A stretch of 64,000 nucleotides of DNA from Sphingosinicella humi (GTDB lineage Bacteria > Pseudomonadota > Alphaproteobacteria > Sphingomonadales > Sphingomonadaceae). The DNA is taken from positions 1,659,501-1,723,500 of the forward strand of contig NZ_QFFF01000001.1 of NCBI RefSeq assembly GCF_003129465.1. Direction: 5' to 3'. Position 1 is the stretch's first letter. The number at the start of each line of letters is the position of its first letter. The notes beneath the pieces were generated by a model. The model made no database searches. It worked only from the letters and a program-made list of their open reading frames with translations, and was not told where the DNA came from. Made by a program: the position numbers and the translations under genes. This document shows positions 34,666-46,123 of this stretch, piece by piece.

Positions 34666-35216
34666 GCGCGATGAAGACGATCGTGACTTCGGCGGGCATG
34701 GGCGCCGTCCTCCTCGCGCTGGCGGGCAGCCAGCCGGCGGTGGGACAGGACGCGGCCTCGGCGCTGCGCGGCCACAATACCAATGCGCCCGTCGATGTCG
34801 CCGCCGATCGGATCGAGGTGCAGGACCGTTCGGACCGGGCGATCTTCTCGGGCGATGTCGTGGTCCGGCAGGGGGACCTGACCCTGAATGCGGAGCGGCT
34901 GACGGTCGCCTACAGCGACGCCGGCGGAATCCAGATCGATCGCCTCAACGCCAGCGGCGGGGTCACCTTGCGGAGCCCGTCCGAAACGGCCCGCGGCCAG
35001 TTCGCCATCTACGACCTCAACAACCGGCTGATCACGATGCTCGGCGGCGTGACCTTGACGCGCGGGCAATCGCGGGTCAGCGGCGCGCGCCTGGTGCTCA
35101 GCCTCGACACCGGCCGGGCGGTGCTGGACGGAGGCGCCGGCGGCGCTCCCGGCACCACTAGCAAGGAGGGCGGCCGCGTCACCGGCACATTCACGGTCCC
35201 TCAGCGCAACGACTAA
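34662..35216 (+). CDS. lptA: LPS transport periplasmic protein LptA
   Basis: Periplasmic bridge protein, 184 aa with a signal peptide ending in QPAVGQD. OstA-like repeats are visible: PVDVAADRIEVQDRSDRAIFSGDV, LTLNAERLTVAYSD and the GGVTLTRGQSRVSGARL strand pattern. ATG 34662 overlaps the lptC stop; an internal ATG (MKTIVTSAG) nine bases later is an alternative. A 145-bp gap with its own likely promoter separates it from lptB. Confidence 0.9.
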   Translation: MSAMKTIVTSAGMGAVLLALAGSQPAVGQDAASALRGHNTNAPVDVAADRIEVQDRSDRAIFSGDVVVRQGDLTLNAERLTVAYSDAGGIQIDRLNASGGVTLRSPSETARGQFAIYDLNNRLITMLGGVTLTRGQSRVSGARLVLSLDTGRAVLDGGAGGAPGTTSKEGGRVTGTFTVPQRND

Positions 35217-35361
35217 ATCCTGGATCGACAGTGCTTTATGGCAACAGGAAAGCTGTTGCGGGGCCGACGCTACGATAGAATTTTGCGGCTATGCACGAAT
35301 CTTGCCAGTTGAGCCGGCGGACCGGCTGGCCTAGATCAGACGGTGTGGGACTGGAGCAGGG

Positions 35362-36141
35362 ATGAACGACACGGCCCTTCTTGATCGGCTTGAGGATGCG
35401 GCGGCGGTCGAGCCCATCGACCGCGGGCTGTCGGTCATATCGATCGCCAAATCCTACGACCGGAAGTCCGTGCTGACCGACGTGTCGCTGCACGTCGAGC
35501 GGGGCGAGGTCGTGGGGCTGCTGGGCCCCAACGGCGCCGGCAAGACCACCTGTTTCTATTCGATCATGGGCTTGGTGAAGCCCGATAGCGGGCGAATCCT
35601 CCTCGACGGCGAGGACATTACCGGCCTGCCCATGTATCGCCGGGCCATTCTCGGCCTCGGCTATCTGCCCCAGGAAACGTCGATTTTCCGCGGCCTCACC
35701 GTCAGCCAGAATATCATGGCCGTGCTCGAGGTCGCCGAGCCCGACCGCAAGGTGCGCGAACAGCGGCTGGAACAGCTGCTCGGCGAGTTTCATATCGAGC
35801 GGCTCCGCGACGCGCCGGCCATGGCGCTGTCGGGCGGCGAGCGGCGGCGTTGCGAGATCGCCCGGGCGCTGGCGGCCGATCCGTCGATCATGCTGCTCGA
35901 CGAGCCCTTCGCCGGCATCGACCCGATCTCCATCGCCGACATTCGCGATCTCGTCTCCGAGCTCAAGAAGCGCGACATCGGCGTGCTCATCACCGATCAT
36001 AATGTCCGCGAGACGCTCGACCTCGTCGACCGCGCCGCCATCATCTACGACGGCCAGGTGCTGTTCGCCGGCAGCCCGGCCGCGCTGGTCGCCGACGAGA
36101 ATGTCCGCCGCCTCTATCTCGGCGAGAGCTTCGAGCTGTAG
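35362..36141 (+). CDS. lptB: LPS export ABC transporter ATPase LptB
   Basis: Cytoplasmic ATPase powering LPS extraction, 259 aa. Walker A GPNGAGKT (55-62), Q-loop YLPQE (101-105), signature LSGGE (156-160), Walker B IMLLDEP (176-182) and the switch His in ITDHNVRETL are complete. The rpoN gene starts 2 bp after its stop, an arrangement conserved in many proteobacteria. Confidence 0.95.
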   Translation: MNDTALLDRLEDAAAVEPIDRGLSVISIAKSYDRKSVLTDVSLHVERGEVVGLLGPNGAGKTTCFYSIMGLVKPDSGRILLDGEDITGLPMYRRAILGLGYLPQETSIFRGLTVSQNIMAVLEVAEPDRKVREQRLEQLLGEFHIERLRDAPAMALSGGERRRCEIARALAADPSIMLLDEPFAGIDPISIADIRDLVSELKKRDIGVLITDHNVRETLDLVDRAAIIYDGQVLFAGSPAALVADENVRRLYLGESFEL

Positions 36142-36143
36142 CG

Positions 36144-37658
36144 ATGGCACTCGGCCCCCGCCTGGATCTGCGCCAAAGCCAGTCGCTGGTGATGACGCCG
36201 CAGCTCCAGCAGGCGATCAGGCTGCTGGCGCTCTCGAACCTGGAGATAGAAAGCTTCATCGCCGAAGAACTGGAGAAGAATCCGCTGCTCGACAGCGCGG
36301 GCGAGGAGGCTCCCAACGGCGAGGCCGCGGACGTCGAGATCGTCGCGGTCGAGACGGAGGAGCCGGAGACGGTCGACAGCCTCGTCCAGTCCGGCGATGC
36401 CGAGCGCGATGCGCCGCTCGACGTCGACTACAACAGCGAGGATTTCCATCAGGACAGCGCCGCCGACAGCATGCGCGGCCTGGATGGCGGGCTGGGGCTG
36501 GAAGGGCTGGGCGCGGGCGGGTCGGCGTCCGGCGAAGGACCGGACTATGACAGCTTCGCCAGCGCCGACATTTCCTTGCACGAGCATCTGCTCGCCCAGG
36601 CGGGGTCTTCGCTGGCGGATCACGACCTCATCATCGCCGGCCAGATCATCGAGCAGATCGACGAGACGGGCTATTTCCTCGGGAACCTGCTCGATCTCGC
36701 TCAGCGGCTGGGCGCGCCGCTCGCCGACGTGGAGCGGGTGTTGGGCGTGGTCCAGACGTTCGATCCCGCCGGCGTGGGTGCCCGCTCGCTGTCGGAATGC
36801 CTGGCGCTTCAGGCCAAGGAAGCCGATCGCCACGACCCCGCAATGGCGCGGCTGATCGACAACCTCGATTATCTGGCCAAGGGCAATCTCGCCGCGCTGA
36901 AGCGGATCTGCGGCGTCGACGACGAGGATCTGGCCGACATGATCCGCGAGCTTCGCGCCTATGATCCGAAGCCCGGCTGCCGTTTCGGCCAGGGCGAGCG
37001 GATCGACGCGATCGTGCCGGACGTGTTCGTGGGGCGGCGTGGCTCGGGCTGGGCGATCGAGCTCAACAGCGCCACCCTGCCGAAGCTGCTGGTCAATCGC
37101 AGCTACTATGCCGAACTGTCGGGAGGCGCCCAGGACAGGCAGTCCAAGGCCTGGCTGTCGGAATGCCTCGCCAGCGCCAACTGGCTGCTGAAGGCGCTCG
37201 ACCAGCGGGCGCGGACGATCATCAAGGTCTCGACCGAGATCGTGAAGCAGCAGGACGGGTTTTTCCGCCACGGGGTCGCACACCTCCGTCCCCTCACCTT
37301 GCGGGCGATCGCGGACGCGATCGGCATGCATGAATCCACCGTGAGCCGTGTCACCTCCAACAAATATCTCTCCTGCGACCGCGGCCTGTTCGAGCTTAAA
37401 TATTTCTTCACCAGCGGCATCCAGAGCGCCGACGGCGGCGATGCCGTCTCCGCCGAGGCGGTGAAGAGCCACATCAAGACGCTGATCGCCGCCGAGGAGA
37501 CAGGCGCGATCCTCTCCGACGATCAACTCGTCGATCTTCTCCGCGCCAAGGGCTTCGATATTGCGCGCCGCACCGTCGCCAAGTATCGGGAGTCGATGGG
37601 GATCGGATCGTCGGTCCAGCGCCGGCGCCAGAAAGCGATCGGCAGTCGCGCCGCCTGA
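36144..37658 (+). CDS. rpoN: RNA polymerase sigma-54 factor
   Basis: Alternative sigma factor that reads -24/-12 promoters with bacterial enhancer-binding proteins. Region I (LRQSQSLVMTPQLQQAIRLL) is intact, followed by an acidic region II, the core-binding domain, the HTH (ADAIGMHESTVSRVTSNKY) and the RpoN box ARRTVAKYRE (~474-483). Length 504 aa is normal. Translated from the same mRNA as lptB. No enhancer-binding protein gene is in the window. Confidence 0.96.
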   Translation: MALGPRLDLRQSQSLVMTPQLQQAIRLLALSNLEIESFIAEELEKNPLLDSAGEEAPNGEAADVEIVAVETEEPETVDSLVQSGDAERDAPLDVDYNSEDFHQDSAADSMRGLDGGLGLEGLGAGGSASGEGPDYDSFASADISLHEHLLAQAGSSLADHDLIIAGQIIEQIDETGYFLGNLLDLAQRLGAPLADVERVLGVVQTFDPAGVGARSLSECLALQAKEADRHDPAMARLIDNLDYLAKGNLAALKRICGVDDEDLADMIRELRAYDPKPGCRFGQGERIDAIVPDVFVGRRGSGWAIELNSATLPKLLVNRSYYAELSGGAQDRQSKAWLSECLASANWLLKALDQRARTIIKVSTEIVKQQDGFFRHGVAHLRPLTLRAIADAIGMHESTVSRVTSNKYLSCDRGLFELKYFFTSGIQSADGGDAVSAEAVKSHIKTLIAAEETGAILSDDQLVDLLRAKGFDIARRTVAKYRESMGIGSSVQRRRQKAIGSRAA

Positions 37659-37689
37659 GGCGCTGGCATCTCTCTGGGGCGGAACGTCT

Positions 37690-38469
37690 ATGGCAGCGAA
37701 GATATTGGTCCTGGCCGGGCGCCGTTCGGCGACGCTCGATCCTCTCGCCGAAGCGGCGGGGGTCACTCACAAATGCCTGGTGCCGGTGCAGGGCGAGGCC
37801 ATGGTCGGCCGCGTCCTTCGCACCGCCGCTGACGCCTGGCCCGACGCTGAGCTGTTCCTCTCGGTCGAGGACTTCGCCGCCGTGGCTGAAGAGCCGACCG
37901 TCGCGAAGCTTCACGCCGAGGGCCGCCTCACTCCGGTCGAAGCCCAGTTTCACATCGTCGACAGCGTGGTAGCGGCGAGCCGGGTGACCGGTTTCCCGCT
38001 GATCATCACGACCGCCGACAATGTGCTGATGACGAGGGAGGTGCTGCATCGGCTTGCCGCCCAGGGCGCGATGGGCGAAGCCGACGCCATCGTCGTGATG
38101 GCCGAGAAGCAGGACATATTGGCAGCACATCCGGACGGGCAGCGCCGCTTCTACGAGATGAGGGGCGGCGGCTATTCCAACTGCAACCTGTTCTGGCTCA
38201 GCAGCGAGAAAGCGCTGAAAGCAACCGAGAGCTTCCGCGAGGGCGGCCAGTTCGCCAAGCACCCCAAGCGCATCGTCAAGGCCTTCGGCCTGCTCAACCT
38301 CCTCCGCTTCCGCTTCGGCCTCTCCACCCTAGACGGCATGTTCCGCCACATCTCCCGCCGCTTCGGCGTGCGGGTGAGGCCGATGGTCGTGACCGACGGC
38401 CGCCTCGCCATCGACGTCGACAACGAGCGCACCCACCGGGTGGCCGAGGAGATATTGGCGCGGGGCTGA
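37690..38469 (+). CDS. MobA-like NTP transferase domain protein
   Basis: A 259-aa nucleotidyltransferase-fold protein. The N-terminus ILVLAGRRSATLDPLAEAAGVTHK is a variant of the LAGGxSxRxG...K signature, and LIITTADNVLM gives the metal-binding Asp. The substrate is unknown: the group includes MobA, IspD and GlmU-like enzymes. ATG 37690 is preceded by GGGGCGGA. It lies 31 bp after rpoN, so it may share that transcript, and is convergent with gyrB. Confidence 0.78.
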   Translation: MAAKILVLAGRRSATLDPLAEAAGVTHKCLVPVQGEAMVGRVLRTAADAWPDAELFLSVEDFAAVAEEPTVAKLHAEGRLTPVEAQFHIVDSVVAASRVTGFPLIITTADNVLMTREVLHRLAAQGAMGEADAIVVMAEKQDILAAHPDGQRRFYEMRGGGYSNCNLFWLSSEKALKATESFREGGQFAKHPKRIVKAFGLLNLLRFRFGLSTLDGMFRHISRRFGVRVRPMVVTDGRLAIDVDNERTHRVAEEILARG

Positions 38470-38490
38470 CCCCGCGCCGACGATCTGATC

Positions 38491-41165
<2,675 letters not shown>

Positions 41166-41169
<4 letters not shown>

Positions 41170-42320
41170 GGGTGGGGCCGGAGCTTCCCATTCTCCACGT
41201 CCAGCCAGGTCGCCTCACCGATCGCCCCGAACAGCGAGCGTTCGGTGCCGGTGAGCCACACCTGGCCGCCGGCGGCGGCGAGGCGGTCGAAGAGGGCGGC
41301 GCGACGGGTGGGATCGAGATGGGCGGCGACCTCGTCGAGGAGAAGGATGGGGCGGCGGCCGGCGCGCTGCGCGACGAGATCGGCATGGGCGAGGACGATA
41401 CCGAGGAGAAGCGCCTTCTGCTCGCCGGTCGAGCAGAGGGCGGCGGGCTGGTTCTTGCCGAGATGGGTGACGGCGAGGTCGGCGCGGTGCGGGCCGGCGA
41501 GGGTGCGGCCGGCGGCGGCATCGCGGCCGCGGCCGGAGGCAAGCTCGCGGGCGAGGTTTTCGCCGGCCCCGCCTTCCAGCGCGAGGCCGGCGCGGGCGAA
41601 TGGGCCTTCGGGGGCAGCCGAGAGGCGAGCGCCGAGCGCTTCCACGGTGGCGGCTCGGGCTTCGGCCAGCGCGGCGCCATGCTCAGCCATACGGGCTTCG
41701 AGGGCGGCGAGCCATTCCGTGTCCGGCCGTTCCTCGGCGAGCAGCTTGTTGCGCGCGCGCATGGCGGCTTCGTAGCGGGCGGCGTGGACGGCGTGGTCGG
41801 GGCGAAGCCCCAGCACGAGGCGGTCGAGAAAGCGGCGGCGTCCGCCGGGACTTTCGGTGAAGAGCCGGTCCATGGCGGGGGTGAGCCAGAGGACCGAGAG
41901 CCATTCCGACAGCGAGGTGGCCGAGGCGGGCGCACCGTTGATGCGGACCTGGCGGCGCTCGGGGGCGGACGCCGTGGTGCCGGTGCCGATGTCGACGCTC
42001 CCTTCCCGCTCGCGGGAGGGGCTGTCCGTCCCTGTCGCTGCGAGAGCAGACAGGCCCTCCCCTTGATCCCCTCCCGCGAGCGGGAGGGGAAACTCCAGGC
42101 GAGCCGCCACCGCGAAGCCGCCGGGGCCGTCCTTGCGCGCCATTTCCGTCAGCGTCGCGCCCCTGAGGCCCCGGCCGGGCGAAAGGAGCGACACCGCCTC
42201 CAGCACATTGGTCTTGCCGGCGCCATTCTCGCCGGTGAGGACGACGAAGCCGGGGCCGGGCGCGATCAGGGCGTCGGCGTAGGAACGGAAGTGGGTGAGG
42301 GAAAGGCGGGCGAGATACAC
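41166..42320 (-). CDS. recF: Recombination mediator RecF with an in-frame repeat insertion
   Basis: Gap-repair ATPase that loads RecA. The 384-aa chain has Walker [12 protein letters not shown] (~29-39), the signature LASGRG-type region, and the late [13 protein letters not shown] and [12 protein letters not shown] (Walker B) motifs. Residues ~77-110 (from FPLPLAGG to REGSVD) are not typical RecF: they are encoded by a palindromic repeat at 42001-42089 inserted in frame on the first lobe. Its TGA lies at the edge of a second repeat. No dnaN is adjacent. Confidence 0.92.
42001..42089. repeat. Palindromic repeat inserted in recF
   Basis: Two hairpins of the type CCCTCCCGC-GA-GCGGGAGGG: an imperfect one near 42002-42021 and a perfect 10-bp-arm one at 42068-42089. 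The intervening 46 bp are open in the recF frame. A related hairpin (CCCTCTCCCGC with its complement) lies after the cold-shock gene at 43906-43929. Confidence 0.8.
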
Positions 42321-42395
42321 ACGGGCTCTGTAGCGTCATTGCGGCCGGAGCGGGAATCCCGCTTTTGCCTTAGGCCCTTCCAGGCGAGACGGCGG

Positions 42396-42989
42396 TCAAC
42401 TCTCGCGCCACCGCCGCATCGCCTCCTCATAAGCCGCCTCGGCCTTGCCGCGCCGCGCCTCCAGCCGCTCGCGCTCCTCGTCCTGCTCCGTCTCCAGCGC
42501 CTTGCGCTCGCGGGCGAGCGCGGCCTCGCGTGCGCGCAGCTCCTCGAGTGCCGCCTTGTGCCTCGCTTCGGCCTCGGCCAGCGCCTGTTCGGCTTCGTCA
42601 AGCTTGGCCCGGCTGGGGCGGGGCTTGGGTTTGGGAGCCGGTTGCTTGGTGGGCTTCTTCTTGATCCCCGGCGAAGGCCGGGGTCCAGTTTCGGCGCCTG
42701 AAGTGGATCCCGCCTTTCGCCGGCCAGCGGGGGAGTCCGATACCGGCTTCCTCTCGCCCAAAGCCGCGATCTGCTCGGCGGCCGTGCCGCGCAGGCGCTT
42801 GATGACGTGGCCGGGGTTTTCGAGCGGCTCCTGGGTCAACTGGGGATCGGTGACCAGCTCCGCCTGCTTGCGCTGGAACACATCCTTGTCCGATCCCCAC
42901 GCCTCGATCGCCGCCTTCTGCGTCGGCGCCGCCACATAGGCGTCGTGAAAGCCGATCGGGAGGCGGAAGACCTTGAGCGCACGCGGCAT
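42396..42989 (-). CDS. TolA-like coiled-coil protein with an in-frame REP insertion
   Basis: A 197-aa protein. Residues 1-80 form a small domain (RALKVFRLPIGFHDAYVAAP, then AIEAWGSDKDVF and RGTAAEQIAALGE); residues ~125-195 are a charged Ala/Glu/Arg coiled coil (AEQALAEAEARHKAALEELR onward). Such proteins are often labelled cell-envelope/TolA-like, which may reflect only composition. Residues ~89-109 are encoded by a REP-type palindrome (42664-42725). The ATG at 42989 is the start of the conserved domain. Confidence 0.78.
   Translation of the reverse strand: MPRALKVFRLPIGFHDAYVAAPTQKAAIEAWGSDKDVFQRKQAELVTDPQLTQEPLENPGHVIKRLRGTAAEQIAALGERKPVSDSPAGRRKAGSTSGAETGPRPSPGIKKKPTKQPAPKPKPRPSRAKLDEAEQALAEAEARHKAALEELRAREAALARERKALETEQDEERERLEARRGKAEAAYEEAMRRWRES
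42664..42725. repeat. REP-like palindrome inside the TolA-like gene
   Basis: Left unit ATCCCCGGCGAAGGCCGGGG and right unit GGATCCCGCCTTTCGCCGG face each other, the same sequence type as the arg-operon repeat at 6736-6815. It adds about 21 codons without breaking the frame, in the linker between the N-terminal domain and the coiled coil. Confidence 0.82.
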
Positions 42990-43123
42990 GGCCGCATCGA
43001 TAGCGGATCGTGCATGGACGCGGAAGAACCGCCGCCGCCGGCCACTCTTTTCCGTCCGCGATTGAACCTCCGATGCCGGTGGCGGTTGAGCGAAAAAGGG
43101 GGCACATCGAAGAAGGGAATCCC

Positions 43124-43501
43124 ATGCTGAAGGACCATGACAGCTCGGCCATCGTCGCCGTCCGCGATTTGGGCCGCGCCCGCGCCTTCTACGGCGACGT
43201 GCTCGGCCTGGAACTGGCGGAGGAAGGCACGGAGGAGGGCGTGCTCGTGTACCGGACCGGCGCCACCCGCCTCGTCGTCTATGCCTCAAACTATGCCGGC
43301 ACCAATCGCGCCAACGGCGTCGTCTGGGGTGTCGGCGGCGATCTCGAGGCGATCGTCTCGGCGCTGGAGGCGAAGGGCGTCGCCTTCGAACATTATCCCG
43401 ACATCGGCCGCCTCGAAGGCAACGTCCATGTCGCAGGCGGCGCGAAGCTGGTCTGGCTGAAGGATCCGGACGGAAACATTCTTCATCTCAATTCGATGTA
43501 A
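43124..43501 (+). CDS. VOC-family (glyoxalase/dioxygenase-like) protein
   Basis: A 125-aa protein with the paired beta-alpha-beta-beta-beta modules of the vicinal-oxygen-chelate fold: VAVRDLGRARAFYGDVLGLEL in the first half, and LEAKGVAFEHY plus WLKDPDGNILHLNS in the second. A metal-dependent small-molecule enzyme is likely; the reaction is unknown. ATG 43124 has AGAAGGGAA upstream. Confidence 0.85.
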   Translation: MLKDHDSSAIVAVRDLGRARAFYGDVLGLELAEEGTEEGVLVYRTGATRLVVYASNYAGTNRANGVVWGVGGDLEAIVSALEAKGVAFEHYPDIGRLEGNVHVAGGAKLVWLKDPDGNILHLNSM

Positions 43502-43534
43502 GCATCGTACCACCCCCGCCGCGGCTGCTCATCA

Positions 43535-43563
43535 TTGTAATTTTCGGCGCATTCCCCTATGTA
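43535..43563 (+). promoter_or_regulatory. Promoter candidate for the cold-shock gene
   Basis: TTGTAA (43535-43540), a 17-bp spacer and TATGTA (43558-43563) fit a sigma-70-type promoter. Transcription from about 43570 would give a ~118-nt 5' leader before the CspA-like ATG, in keeping with the long structured leaders of cold-shock genes. The leader is rich in CTTC/CCTC runs. Confidence 0.45.
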
Positions 43564-43688
43564 GAACCGGCTACCAGTCGCAAATGGACGGTCTTTGGTG
43601 CTTTGCGGCTCCTCTTTCCTTCTCCCTCGCTTCTTCTAGCACCCGTGGGCCGATGGTCGGCCTGCTACAATCCGGAAGGAAATTGAAT

Positions 43689-43895
43689 ATGCCTATCGGC
43701 ACCGTGAAATTCTTCAACGCGGACAAGGGTTATGGCTTCATCCAGCCCGAGGATGGCGGCAACGACGCCTTCGTCCACATCACCGCCGTCGAGGCGGCCG
43801 GCATGCGCACGCTCGATCGGGACCAGCGCGTCTCCTACGAGCTCGAGCAGGACCGGCGCGGCAAGATGAGCGCCGTCAACCTGACGGCCGCGTAA
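43689..43895 (+). CDS. CspA-family cold-shock protein
   Basis: Single cold-shock domain, 68 aa, binding single-stranded RNA/DNA. RNP1 KFFNADKGYGFI and RNP2 DAFVHITA are present. The ATG at 43689 has GGAAGGAAA upstream; frames further upstream belong to the leader. This is the second of three CSD-containing genes in the window. Confidence 0.93.
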   Translation: MPIGTVKFFNADKGYGFIQPEDGGNDAFVHITAVEAAGMRTLDRDQRVSYELEQDRRGKMSAVNLTAA

Positions 43896-43905
43896 GCACT
43901 GCCCC

Positions 43906-43929
43906 CCCTCTCCCGCGTGCGGGAGAGGG
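43906..43929. repeat. Palindrome after the cold-shock gene
   Basis: Perfect 11-bp arms (CCCTCTCCCGC and complement) around GT, 10 bp after the stop codon. It resembles the hairpins inserted in recF. It could act as a terminator or 3' stabiliser, but there is no T-tract. Confidence 0.6.
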
Positions 43930-43981
43930 TCGCGGGGGGCCTCCCTTCTCCCCATTTCCCACCCTTCACGGAAAGTCCCAC

Positions 43982-44185
43982 ATGTCGCAGCAGCTCGATT
44001 TCTATCTCGCCCGCGCCGCCGAGGCGCGCACCGATGCCGACGCCGCGACCCTCGACAATGTCCGCGACCGCTGCCTCCGCGCCGCCGCCGCCTGGGACAA
44101 TATGGCCGCCCGCGCCGCCCGCAGCGAAAGAATGCGGGCCGAAGCCGAGGCCAAGAAGGCCGAGATGGCCGCCGCCGCCGAATGA
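43982..44185 (+). CDS. Small helical protein of unknown function
   Basis: A 67-aa alanine-rich helical protein: MSQQLDFYLARAAEARTDAD, then RCLRAAAAWDNMAARAARSE and a charged Ala-Glu-Lys tail. The FYLARAAEAR...C...AAAAWDNMA pattern is familiar from small sphingomonad proteins; function unknown to me. Codon use matches neighbours. Confidence 0.68.
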   Translation: MSQQLDFYLARAAEARTDADAATLDNVRDRCLRAAAAWDNMAARAARSERMRAEAEAKKAEMAAAAE

Positions 44186-44295
44186 GGGCACAGCCCCCTT
44201 CGATGCGTCTCAGCTAAAAAGCAACTTACAACCCGTTTCGGGACGGCCCCGCCGCCTGCTATGCTCCTGACAAATGAGTCTGCAGGAGAGGCGCT

Positions 44296-44658
44296 ATGCT
44301 CAGCGCCGCATTGCCGGCGACACGTCTTTGCTCTCTCCGGCTCGCTCTGCCGTTCGCCCTGCTTACCGCCTGCGCCTCACTCACCCGCGACGACGCCGTC
44401 TTCATCGACGTCGGCGGCGATAATAGCTGCGTGATCGAGGTCGAGGGACGCCGCTTTGCCCTGCCGTCGGCCGAAGCCCGGCTCGAGGCGCATCTGCGGC
44501 GGCTGGCGGCACGCACGGCGGGGGTGGTGATCGGGCCGCGGCCGGCGCGGGCGCGCCCGGGATGCTGGGACCGGGCGGTCGCGTTGGCGCTGCGGGCCGG
44601 TTTCGCCCGCATCGGCTATCTCTCGGACGCCCCGCCCGTCGTCGGCGAGATCGGGTGA
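44296..44658 (+). CDS. Putative small lipoprotein/exported protein
   Basis: A 120-aa protein with a hydrophobic export segment ending in a lipobox-like LLTACASL. The mature part (VFIDVGGDNSCVIEVEGRRF, then LRRLAARTAGVVIGP) is vaguely similar to the periplasmic part of ExbD/TolR proteins, but there is no TM anchor. AGGAGAGG before the ATG supports the start. Hypothetical. Confidence 0.6.
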   Translation: MLSAALPATRLCSLRLALPFALLTACASLTRDDAVFIDVGGDNSCVIEVEGRRFALPSAEARLEAHLRRLAARTAGVVIGPRPARARPGCWDRAVALALRAGFARIGYLSDAPPVVGEIG

Positions 44659-44681
44659 CCGCATCGCCGTTGCAGGGAAAA

Positions 44682-44707
44682 TAGGGGAGGGACCGAGCCC
44701 TCCCCTA
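44682..44707. terminator. Hairpin downstream of the small lipoprotein gene
   Basis: TAGGGGAGGG and its exact complement around ACCGAG, 23 bp after the stop. No T-run follows, so it may be a terminator or another repeat. The rest of 44708-44885 shows no gene. Confidence 0.45.
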
Positions 44708-44885
44708 CCCACGTCCCTGTCGGGTTCGGCGACCGGGCCGGAAGACCGCGGCCCCACGCCGCGTCTCCCCCCTTCAGCCCCCGCCGTCCGCCCGTGAAAA
44801 CGGTGCGTGGGAGGCAGCCTCTTGGCCCCCGGTCCGCCGCCCGTCTGTGGCATTTGCCACAGTGCCCGCGGTGTGGGAGGCGCGC

Positions 44886-45614
44886 CTATTCGCGCACCGT
44901 CCCTACTACCTGCTGGATGAGCTCGACGTCGCCGGCGGCGGCGCGGACGATGCGGGCGAGGGCCAGTACGTCGCTCACCGCCAGCCGCCGGCGCTGCTGG
45001 GTCACGATGCCGCGCCGGGCGAGCGACTGCAGCTCGCGGGTCACCGCCTCGCGATGGGTGCCGATCCGGGCGGCTATCTCGCTGTGGGTGGGGGCGTCTT
45101 CGATCACCGCGCGATTGGCCTCGATGCCCGCGTCGAGGCAGAGCCGGAGCAGCTCGCAATGGAGCCGGTCGCGGACGGCGAGGGTGTTGAGCTCGAAAAT
45201 GCGCTCGGTGAGCAGGCGGATCCGCGCCATCAGCTGCATCGCCAGCCACTCCGCCGCCGCCGGATCGCCGAGCACCGCCTCGCGGAAGATGGCGCCCGGA
45301 ATGCGGGCGAAGCGGCATTCGGAGACCGCGGCCACGGTCGCGGTGCGGGGGGCGGCGTCGATCGCCGCGACTTCGCCGAAGATGTCGCCGGGGCCGAGAT
45401 CGCCGAGGATCACCTCGTGGCCGCCGGGCGAATAGAGCTGGGCGCGGACATGGCCGTCGAGGATCAGATAGACCTCGGTGCTGCGCGCGCCGAAGCTCAG
45501 CACCATCTCGCCGGGCGCCGCTCCGACTACCCGCGCATGCGGCTCCAGCCGCTCGCCGAGCGATGCGGGCAGCATCGCGCGCAGCGGCGCAAGTTTGAAG
45601 GTGGCCTCGCCCAC
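44886..45614 (-). CDS. Crp/Fnr-family transcription regulator
   Basis: A 242-aa regulator with an N-terminal cyclic-nucleotide-type beta-barrel (GEMVLSFGARSTEVYLILDG, GDLGPGDIFGEVAAID) and a C-terminal winged helix (THSEIAARIGTHREAVTREL). It lacks the N-terminal Cys cluster of oxygen-sensing Fnr. I chose a GTG at 45614 because GGGGGGAG lies at correct spacing and the barrel starts there; the frame is open further upstream. Divergent from the DUF4242-CHRD-DUF2267 genes, which are candidate targets. Confidence 0.87.
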   Translation of the reverse strand: MGEATFKLAPLRAMLPASLGERLEPHARVVGAAPGEMVLSFGARSTEVYLILDGHVRAQLYSPGGHEVILGDLGPGDIFGEVAAIDAAPRTATVAAVSECRFARIPGAIFREAVLGDPAAAEWLAMQLMARIRLLTERIFELNTLAVRDRLHCELLRLCLDAGIEANRAVIEDAPTHSEIAARIGTHREAVTRELQSLARRGIVTQQRRRLAVSDVLALARIVRAAAGDVELIQQVVGTVRE

Positions 45615-45817
45615 GTCATCTCCCCCCTGTTGAGGGGCGGAGTATCGCCCGAAAAGCGACCGCCGCACAAGCAGCCGCCCGTCCCAGTCCGCTACAGAAT
45701 GCCAGAGCCGGCGGGACCGGATATCGCGGCGAATGGAATGCGGATCGGCGCCGCCAGTGCTTTGCCGCGACTCCGGGGTCATGCTATTCTGGTCCGTCTG
45801 GCGAAAGGAGAGGTCCC

Positions 45818-46090
45818 ATGCCCCGCTACCTGGTCGAACGCAGCTTTCCGGACGGTCTCAACATCCCCACCAACGACGTAGGCGCCGAGGCGTGCTGCGG
45901 CGTCGTCGCGCGCAACGCCGGCGAGGGCGTGAGCTGGGTCCATTCCTATGTCAGCGCCGACAAGACCAGGACCTTCTGTATCTACGACGCGCCGACTCCC
46001 GACGCGATCTGCAACGTCGCCGAGAAGAACGGCCTCCCTGTCGACGCCATCTACGAAGTCAGAGTCCTCGATCCCTATTTCTACCACTGA
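45818..46090 (+). CDS. DUF4242 protein
   Basis: A 90-aa protein of the DUF4242 type (PRYLVERSFPDGLNIP, VSWVHSYVSADKTRTFCIYD, EVRVLDPYFYH). A ferredoxin-like fold is expected; members have been linked to nickel binding, which I cannot verify here. GAAAGGAGA precedes the ATG. First of three stress-type genes with strong ribosome sites. Confidence 0.85.
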   Translation: MPRYLVERSFPDGLNIPTNDVGAEACCGVVARNAGEGVSWVHSYVSADKTRTFCIYDAPTPDAICNVAEKNGLPVDAIYEVRVLDPYFYH

Positions 46091-46123
46091 GTCCCGCGCC
46101 GCATGCGGCGAAAGGAGGATCCG

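Noticed and set aside
44296-44658. ExbD/TolR component
   Set aside because: Only a loose resemblance in the mature part, with no TM anchor and no ExbB/TolQ neighbour.
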